In this document: in pieces, positions 15,378-20,510 of the stretch
How positions within the stretch are numbered: the first letter of the stretch is position 1
How the letters are laid out: every line of letters begins with the position of its first letter
DNA from: JANLQX01 sp043775075
GTDB lineage: Bacteria; Actinomycetota; Acidimicrobiia; Acidimicrobiales; JANYDT01
DNA: 20,510 nt
Assembly (NCBI GenBank): GCA_043775075.1
Contig: JAYVSS010000400.1
Location: 1-20,510 of the forward strand
Direction of reading: 5' to 3'
Notes under the pieces: model-generated
Database searches by the model: none
Told to the model about the DNA's origin: nothing
The model's input: only the letters and a program-made list of their open reading frames with translations
Made by a program: the position numbers and the translations under genes

Positions 15378-16205
15378 ATGGAAACGGATCACAGCGATCG
15401 TCGGCAGGCAGGTCGGTACATCGTGACGGATGCCGAGCGGGAGGCGTTTCGTCGGGATGGCTATGTTCATCTTCGCGGTGTCCTTGACGACGCAGAGATC
15501 GCCGAGGTTGACGCGATCTACGACCGCTTCCTTCGCCGAGAGATCGAAGTAGAAGGAAAGGACTTCAACGACATGACCACCGGCGAGCACGGGACCGATC
15601 CGTCCTCGTACGCCATCGTGAACGTGATGCTTCCTCGCAAGTATCTCCCGTCGCTCCAGGGAAGCGTCTATGAGCAACGAGCTCACTCCATCGCTGAGCA
15701 ACTGTGCGGTGAAGGAATGGCCATCGACTTCGACCAGTTCTTGGCCAAGCATCCAGGGCGGGCCGATGCGGTGTTCGGATGGCACCAGGACCAGGCGTAT
15801 TGGATTGATACCGATGATCGACGAACGGCGACGTGTTGGCTAGCCGTCGACGACACCTCGTTGGAGAACGGCTGCATGCAGTTTCTTCCGGGCAGTAATC
15901 ATCAACCCGTTCGGCCGCATCGCCCCCTGCATGAAGACCGCTCGAAGAGCCACACGCTCATCACCGACCTTCTCCCGGGCGAATCAACCGTCCCGGTGTC
16001 CATCAAGCGAGGCGACATCACCGTGCACAGCGAAGGAGTGCTCCACGGTTCAGGCGGGAACACCTCGACCGATAATTGGCGGCGCGCTTACATTATTGCC
16101 CTACGGTCAATGGATACCGTTCGGCGCGAACGCGAGCTGGGCTTTACCCATTCGCATAACGACGGCGACAGCGTGCTCGGAGAAGTCACCGGCCTCAACG
16201 TCTGA
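15378..16205 (+). CDS. phytanoyl-CoA dioxygenase (PhyH) family oxygenase
   Basis: This 275-residue Fe(II)/2-oxoglutarate-dependent dioxygenase of the PhyH/EctD-like superfamily would hydroxylate a small organic substrate in the cytoplasm. The iron-binding triad is visible: His136 and Asp138 in WHQDQAYW and His223 in VLHGSGGN. Arg235 or Arg236 in NWRRAY is placed to bind 2-oxoglutarate. Other family marks are FRRDGYVHLRGVLDDAEI at the N-terminus and ATCWLAVDDTSLENGCMQFLPGSN. ATG at 15378 is chosen because sequence before it is unlike the family, though that frame is open upstream. The Shine-Dalgarno is weak. The substrate is not evident; EctD-specific residues cannot be claimed. Confidence 0.88.
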   Translation: METDHSDRRQAGRYIVTDAEREAFRRDGYVHLRGVLDDAEIAEVDAIYDRFLRREIEVEGKDFNDMTTGEHGTDPSSYAIVNVMLPRKYLPSLQGSVYEQRAHSIAEQLCGEGMAIDFDQFLAKHPGRADAVFGWHQDQAYWIDTDDRRTATCWLAVDDTSLENGCMQFLPGSNHQPVRPHRPLHEDRSKSHTLITDLLPGESTVPVSIKRGDITVHSEGVLHGSGGNTSTDNWRRAYIIALRSMDTVRRERELGFTHSHNDGDSVLGEVTGLNV

Positions 16206-16576
16206 TCCATCGGAATGCCCGCTCGGCCGTTTGACGCAGCGGTCCACTCGCTTGTCGCCGCGCGCCCTCGATTGACGGTGCTACTCGCCCGCCTTGGCGA
16301 ACTGCCGGGTACCGAGGACCATCGCTCCGGTCGCACATCACGGGAAAGTTCTGGCGATCAACCCCGACGATTCGCCAAGATGGCTCGGACGTCTTGCTGG
16401 CCTATCGCCGCGGCGTGTTCGGCTCGACGCTCGTGGGCGCTCCGATCGGAGTTCATCCGCAGCCCGAATGGACGGTGGCGATCAACGGATCACCGGTGGT
16501 GCTACCAAGGTGTCCATCGGCACCAACCAGCAAATCTGGAGTGCTCCGGTGGGGTGCCAGCAGCGGATGAAAATAG
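16206..16576. other. about 370 bp with no convincing gene; possible decayed oxidoreductase
   Basis: No frame across this stretch looks like an intact protein. One plus-strand frame, stopping at 16570, contains ITGKFWRSTPTIRQDGSDVLL and then HPQPEWTVAINGSPVVL. Another frame just upstream, from ATG 16215, has MPARPFDAAVHSLVAARP and HRSGRTSR. Together these vaguely recall the deazaflavin (F420)-dependent nitroreductase (DDN) family, broken by a frameshift near 16340. The resemblance is weak and unproven. No promoter, hairpin or repeat stands out. Confidence 0.3.
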
Positions 16577-17449
16577 TCATTGCGTATGGCCGATGATCGT
16601 ATGCATGAGCAGCGGCTGTAGCGGTACCGGCAGGTCGTGGCCCATGTCGGAAACGAGCAGAAGGTGAGCGCCGGGGACGACTGCGGCGGTGTGCTCCCCG
16701 CCGATCGGGAGAATCAACGTGTCATCGAGCCCGTGAATCACGAGTGTGGGAATGGTAAGTCTACGTAGCTTTTCGTCTCGAGAACCCGAAACCCGAATCG
16801 CTGCTGTCTGTCGGAGCATTCCGACCGGGTAGAACGAACGGTCATAGGCCGAGGCGGTTCGTTCAGCCACCAGCAAGGCGTCGAAGTACCGACGGCTGGA
16901 GATTGTTTTCGAGTAAGCAACCGTGGCCTCGATGTACGCCGCTCGCTCGGTCGGGCGGGGCGTGAGCAGAGCGGCCCGAACCTCAGGATCAGACTGGTAA
17001 AACTCGGGCTCGCCGGTGGTGGACATGATCGAGGTCAACGACAGCACCCGCTCCGGGTGCTTGGTGGCCATCGTCTGAACAATCATTCCGCCAAGAGACG
17101 CCCCGATAATATGCGCACGTTCGATACCGAGGTGATCAAGGAGCCCAAACCCATCGTCCGCCATATCTGACAGGGTGTAAGGAACCGGCGGCATCTCGCG
17201 GTTGCCAGCGGCAGCCGAGGCCAACGCGGCCAGATCGACACGTACGCCGTCAAACTTGGTCGATAGTCCAGCGTCGCGATTATCGAATCGGATCACCAAC
17301 CGTTTGGCCGCAACCAAGGCATCGATGCACAATCGCGGCCACGAGGTCATCTGCGCCCCGAGGCCCATCACCAAGAGCAGGGCCGGGTCAGACGGGTCAC
17401 CGAACGTCTCGAAGCACAGCTCAATTCCATTGCACGGGGCGAAAGGCAT
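16577..17449 (-). CDS. alpha/beta hydrolase
   Basis: This 290-residue alpha/beta-hydrolase-fold enzyme is probably a cytoplasmic esterase or lactonase-like hydrolase. The nucleophile elbow is GASLGG with Ser118, the acid is Asp242 or Asp243 in HGLDDTL, and the catalytic His is His271 in DMGHDLP. The oxyanion-side motif LLVMGLGAQMTSW and FDNRDAGLST resemble the hydrolases related to aclacinomycin methylesterase RdmC and 3-oxoadipate enol-lactonases. Start is ATG 17449; no good Shine-Dalgarno is seen, and the sequence from there fits the family start. It lies just downstream of the acyl-CoA dehydrogenase in the same direction, with terminator-like hairpins between, so it is probably a separate transcript. 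The substrate is unknown. Confidence 0.9.
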   Translation of the reverse strand: MPFAPCNGIELCFETFGDPSDPALLLVMGLGAQMTSWPRLCIDALVAAKRLVIRFDNRDAGLSTKFDGVRVDLAALASAAAGNREMPPVPYTLSDMADDGFGLLDHLGIERAHIIGASLGGMIVQTMATKHPERVLSLTSIMSTTGEPEFYQSDPEVRAALLTPRPTERAAYIEATVAYSKTISSRRYFDALLVAERTASAYDRSFYPVGMLRQTAAIRVSGSRDEKLRRLTIPTLVIHGLDDTLILPIGGEHTAAVVPGAHLLLVSDMGHDLPVPLQPLLMHTIIGHTQ

Positions 17450-17472
17450 ACGCCATCGCTAACCGCCAAGGC

Positions 17473-17515
17473 CACGCAAGTCAAAACCTGCGTGTGACCC
17501 CACGGCGTGTGGGGT
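17473..17515 (-). terminator. two tandem hairpins after the acyl-CoA dehydrogenase
   Basis: ACCCCAC pairs with GTGGGGT across the 5-nt loop 17504-17508. Next to it CACGCA pairs with TGCGTG at 17473-17494, whose loop contains four A on the plus strand (four T on the minus). On the minus strand these follow the dehydrogenase stop by about 45 nt and precede the hydrolase start, so a terminator is likely. Confidence 0.5.
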
Positions 17516-17558
17516 GGCGGCATCGCTCAACGGACGACGCAGCCACCAGACGCAGAAA

Positions 17559-18713
17559 TCAGTGGAGTTCGGCGATGAGGGTCTTGGCGATGACGGTCTT
17601 GAGTATGTCGTTCATCCCTTCGCCGATCGCCATCAGCGGGGCGTCGCGATACAGGCGCTCCACTTCGAACTCCGTGGAATACCCGTACCCGCCGTGCAGT
17701 CGCATTGAGTCGAGCGAGCAGGTGATCGCCACTTCCGAGGCGAACAGTTTCGCCATACCAGACTCCATATCTGCGCGCATACCTTTGTCCGCCCGCCACG
17801 CGGCCCACCACGTGAGTAGACGCGCCGCCTGGACCTGGGTGGCCATATCGCCGAGCTTCATCTGCACGGCTTGGAAGTTGTTGATCGACTGACCGAACGC
17901 CTCGCGATCCTTTGTGTATCGCAACGCCTGATCGAGCGCCGCCTGAGCAATGCCGACCGAACGAGCAGCGATATTGACCCGCCCGACCTCTAGCGCGCCG
18001 AGCGCCATCTGCATGCCGCGCCCCTCGTATCCACCAAGCAAGCACCCGTCCGGTATGAAGCAATCCTCGAAGACCACCTCGCAACTTTCGGTGCCCTTGT
18101 ATCCCAGCTTGCCGATGTCCTTGGTGACCGTCATCCCCGGCGAGCCCTGCTCGACCATGAGCATGCTCATGCCCTTGTGCGGGGGCGTGGTGGTGGTATC
18201 GGTCTTGCACAGCACCGGCATCGGGTTCGCATAACGGGCGTTGGTGATCCACATCTTGGTGCCATTCAGGATGTATCCACCGTCCACCTTCTTCGCCGAA
18301 GTGCGAATGTTCTGTAGGTCGGTTCCGGCGTTGGGTTCGGTCAACGCAATGCAGGTCCGACGCACGCCGGTCGCCAGTTCCGGCAGCCACCGCAGCTTCT
18401 GTTCTTCGGTGCCGTGGTTCACGATCATTTTGCAGGCCAGCGAGTGGCTCCCAAGGATCCCGGCGATGCCCATCCATCCCTTGGAAATTTCCTCGAACAC
18501 AATCGCCATCGTGACGAGATCGGCATTCATCCCCCCGTACTCGCCGGGGATCGTGATGCCGAACAGACCGAGCTGTTTCATCTTCTCGACGATCTCGGTG
18601 GGGTAGCGACCCTCGTGCTCCCAGTCCCGCGCCACCGGGCGGATCTCACGGTCAACGAAGTCCCGCATCGTCTTCTGAAACATCTGATGCTCGTCGGACA
18701 GCTCGAAATCCAT
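17559..18713 (-). CDS. acyl-CoA dehydrogenase
   Basis: This 384-residue FAD enzyme forms the alpha-beta double bond of an acyl-CoA, as in fatty-acid or branched amino-acid breakdown. It has the full ACAD domain order: an N-terminal helical domain (MDFELSDEHQMF), a middle beta domain with TEPNAGTDLQ and KMWITNA, and a C-terminal helical domain with KDREAFGQSINNFQAVQ and GGYGYSTEFEVERLYRDA. Glu365 in IGEGMND stands at the usual catalytic-base position of short/medium-chain members; Met replaces the common Thr after EG. ATG at 18713 has AGAGG 8 nt upstream. Length is normal. Chain-length preference cannot be assigned. It is divergent from the AhpD-like gene by about 115 bp. Confidence 0.95.
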   Translation of the reverse strand: MDFELSDEHQMFQKTMRDFVDREIRPVARDWEHEGRYPTEIVEKMKQLGLFGITIPGEYGGMNADLVTMAIVFEEISKGWMGIAGILGSHSLACKMIVNHGTEEQKLRWLPELATGVRRTCIALTEPNAGTDLQNIRTSAKKVDGGYILNGTKMWITNARYANPMPVLCKTDTTTTPPHKGMSMLMVEQGSPGMTVTKDIGKLGYKGTESCEVVFEDCFIPDGCLLGGYEGRGMQMALGALEVGRVNIAARSVGIAQAALDQALRYTKDREAFGQSINNFQAVQMKLGDMATQVQAARLLTWWAAWRADKGMRADMESGMAKLFASEVAITCSLDSMRLHGGYGYSTEFEVERLYRDAPLMAIGEGMNDILKTVIAKTLIAELH

Positions 18714-18829
18714 AGCGGGGCCTCTCCTAGCAAGCGATTCGCTGGTCGAAACGCCATTCCTCTTAGCTGATCATCCTACGGATCGCCGCACCCAACTTCG
18801 GTCGCGCTCGACTACGTGAGACTCAACGT

Positions 18830-19198
18830 ATGGATTCCGCCCGCCAGACTCAAGATGACCTCCGCGCCCCCGCACGAGCCCTGCGGGAAGCCATCCCCGA
18901 CGTCCTCAAGGGGTTCGCCGAGTTGAGCGCCGCGGCCATGAGAGATGGCGCCCTCACAGCGAGAACGAAGGAGCTCATCGCGCTGGCGATCGCTGTCTCC
19001 AAGCAATGCGACGGCTGCATAGCTGCCCACGCCCGCGGTGCCGCGCGGACCGGGGCATCGGAGGCTGAAGTGGCCGAAGCGATCGGCGTGGCCATCGTCT
19101 TGAACGGTGGCCCGGCAACGGTGTACGGGCCGCGGGCGCTGTCAGCGTTTCGGGAGTTCGTGCCGCCCGCCGTGCTTCCGGAACCTGCGTCTACCTGA
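18830..19198 (+). CDS. AhpD-like carboxymuconolactone decarboxylase family protein
   Basis: This 122-residue single CMD domain has the AhpD-type active site: Glu48, Cys60, Cys63 and His67 in QCDGCIAAHARGA. The spacing of 12, 3 and 4 residues is the same as in mycobacterial AhpD, so a thiol-dependent peroxidase or disulfide-reductase activity is plausible. AIGVAIVLNGGPATVYG is the helix that usually packs the trimer. It is much shorter than full AhpD and resembles the small single-domain members. Start is ATG 18830 with only weak ribosome-binding sequence. The HAD gene follows 30 bp on, in the same direction. Confidence 0.9.
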   Translation: MDSARQTQDDLRAPARALREAIPDVLKGFAELSAAAMRDGALTARTKELIALAIAVSKQCDGCIAAHARGAARTGASEAEVAEAIGVAIVLNGGPATVYGPRALSAFREFVPPAVLPEPAST

Positions 19199-19228
19199 CC
19201 GGAACGCCGGAGCGTCTACCGTTGGCCC

Positions 19229-20041
19229 GTGCGTTTCCGGGTTGTTGCCTCCGATATCGACGGCACCCTTCTCCGTTCCGACGAAACCATTTCGACCCGG
19301 ACAGTGCGGGCGATCGACGCGGCCGTCCAGACCGGAGCCACCTTTATTCTCGCCACCGGCCGACCGCCCAGGTGGGTGCCGATGATCGCCGAAATGACGG
19401 GACACCGGGGACTGGCGGTTTGCTCGAACGGTGCGCTGGTGATTGACCTGCACGACGAACGCATTATCGATGTTCGGCTTCACTCCAAGGCATCGGCCGC
19501 TTCGGCCACCGATGCCGTGATCGATCTACTCCCTGACGCAATGTTCGCCGTCGATGGTCCCGGAGGCTTCGGTCATACTCCGACCTACGTGAGTGTGTTC
19601 CCTCAGCGGGCGGCGAAGATCGCCCCCTTGGCCGAACTCCTCGACGGCGTATTCACAAAAATCATGTTTCGACATCCGGATATGAACGCCGAGCTTCTCG
19701 ACGAACTCATTGTCCGAATAGGCGATAACGCAACAGTCACCTTTGGTTCTATGGGCGACGATCTTGGACCGAGAACACTGATCGAGCTAATGCCGTTCGG
19801 CGTGACCAAAGCAGCAGCCCTACAACGCATTGCCGATCGCAACGGGGCAACGGCCGAGGACGTGATTGCCTTCGGCGATATGCCCAATGACATCGACATG
19901 TTGACGTGGGCCGGTCACGGCGTGGCCATGGGCAACGCCCATCCTGCGGCCAAGAGAGCGGCAGACGAGGTGACGGCCTCGAATAATGAGGATGGCTTAG
20001 CCCTCGTGCTGGAACGCGAAGTAGGCGGGACATCGCGGTGA
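19229..20041 (+). CDS. Cof-type HAD-IIB phosphatase
   Basis: This 270-residue haloacid-dehalogenase-superfamily hydrolase probably removes phosphate from sugar phosphates or other small metabolites in the cytoplasm. Motif I is SDIDGTLL with Asp9 and Asp11, motif II is ATGRPP, motif III is the Lys of GVTKAAAL, and motif IV is FGDMPNDIDML. A type IIB cap lies between motifs II and III, as in Cof/YidA proteins. Start is GTG 19229, fitting MRFRVVASDIDGT; the ribosome-binding sequence is weak. The TGA overlaps the next gene's GTG. The substrate is not predictable. Confidence 0.93.
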   Translation: MRFRVVASDIDGTLLRSDETISTRTVRAIDAAVQTGATFILATGRPPRWVPMIAEMTGHRGLAVCSNGALVIDLHDERIIDVRLHSKASAASATDAVIDLLPDAMFAVDGPGGFGHTPTYVSVFPQRAAKIAPLAELLDGVFTKIMFRHPDMNAELLDELIVRIGDNATVTFGSMGDDLGPRTLIELMPFGVTKAAALQRIADRNGATAEDVIAFGDMPNDIDMLTWAGHGVAMGNAHPAAKRAADEVTASNNEDGLALVLEREVGGTSR

Positions 20042-20510
20042 GCGTTGATGAACTACGCGCACCTACGGAAACCATAAGCGCACAGAGTGCCTCGAATTCG
20101 GTCCTTTCGCCGGAGTACCGCTCGATCACCATTTCCACGCTGACCGCCATCTCGCTTGCAGCGTTCGATGGGCTTGGCGTTACTGCGGTGCAGAGCACCA
20201 TCGCCGGCGACCTCGGCCACGTTCGTCTGCTGCCGTGGGTGTTCACCGCCTTCACGCTGACCCTCACGATTGCCGCACTGGCGTCCGGACCGCTCATTGA
20301 TGGCCTCGGGCTCCAGCGGGTGTACCGATTCACGCTCGTGACATTCCTCGTCGCCAGCATCGCCTGCACCCTGGCGCCGACGATGGCCACGCTGATCGCC
20401 GCTCGAACCGTACAGGGAATCGGCGGCGGACTCGTTGTGGCCGTCGCCCTCTCGGCCGTCGGGGTGACCTTCCCCGAGAACCTGCGAAGCCGGGCGTTCG
20501 CGGCAAACTC
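20038..20510 (+). CDS. MFS transporter, DHA2-like, 5' part (runs off window)
   Basis: The frame opens at GTG 20038, overlapping the HAD stop in GTGA, and is still open at the window end, giving the first 157 residues. After a polar N-terminus of about 30 residues come hydrophobic helices: LTAISLAAFDGLGVTAVQST, VFTAFTLTLTIAALASG, FTLVTFLVASIACTLA and a later one. ARTVQGIGGGLV is a characteristic stretch of drug-exporting DHA2 (EmrB/QacA-like) transporters, and GPLIDGLGLQRVY stands at the motif A position in a degenerate form. Helix 1 has AAFDGLGVTAV where many DHA2 members have LDxTIVNVALP. Substrate unknown; coupled translation with the phosphatase is likely. Confidence 0.85.
   Translation, partial: MSVDELRAPTETISAQSASNSVLSPEYRSITISTLTAISLAAFDGLGVTAVQSTIAGDLGHVRLLPWVFTAFTLTLTIAALASGPLIDGLGLQRVYRFTLVTFLVASIACTLAPTMATLIAARTVQGIGGGLVVAVALSAVGVTFPENLRSRAFAAN

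Noticed and set aside
17527..18477. 316-codon minus-strand frame overlapping the acyl-CoA dehydrogenase
   Set aside because: It is another frame of the same strand as a complete dehydrogenase and its composition is Gly/Arg/His-rich without a family.

Overview
The window is GC-rich, densely coding bacterial chromosome with GTG and TTG starts beside ATG. It has a kdpFABC operon with kdpDE, an AhpD-like protein, a Cof-type HAD phosphatase and a short valyl-tRNA synthetase of the archaeal/type-2 kind. Protein style and operon content suggest Actinomycetota, possibly Acidimicrobiia. That placement is inference; there is no rRNA or marker set here to prove it.

Layout. Positions 1-1746 (left): a minus-strand Tet/DHA1-type MFS exporter with repeat-rich non-coding DNA on both sides. 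An exact 22-bp inverted repeat has one copy inside the 3' end of the gene and one just past its stop. Positions 1747-6213: a cold-shock protein with its own promoter and long leader, cysS (minus), then divergent valS (plus). Positions 6236-14796 (minus): a complete Kdp potassium system, read as a 42-aa single-span microprotein, kdpF, kdpA, kdpB, kdpC, kdpD, kdpE, then a small membrane protein. The microprotein, kdpF and kdpA overlap at stop/start codons, kdpB and kdpC follow at 13 and 1 nt, and kdpD/kdpE overlap by 4 nt. KdpFABC is the high-affinity K+ pump and KdpDE the sensor kinase/regulator pair that controls it. Divergent from the operon is a shortened DUF4118 gene that looks like a relic of a longer KdpD-related membrane protein. 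A CCTTAA repeat cluster between the two is the best candidate for a KdpE operator.

Positions 15378-18713: a phytanoyl-CoA-dioxygenase-family oxygenase (plus), about 370 bp with no convincing intact gene, an alpha/beta hydrolase (minus) and an acyl-CoA dehydrogenase (minus), probably small-molecule or acyl-chain metabolism. Positions 18830-20510 (plus): an AhpD-like carboxymuconolactone-decarboxylase-family protein, a HAD-IIB phosphatase, and the start of a DHA2-like MFS transporter overlapping the HAD stop codon and running off the window.

Most of the window is ordinary housekeeping and potassium homeostasis. No CRISPR array, tRNA, rRNA, insertion sequence or phage gene was found. The points most worth a second look are the inverted repeat over the MFS 3' end, the microprotein ahead of kdpF, the eroded DUF4118 gene, the kdp operator candidate and the type-2 ValRS.
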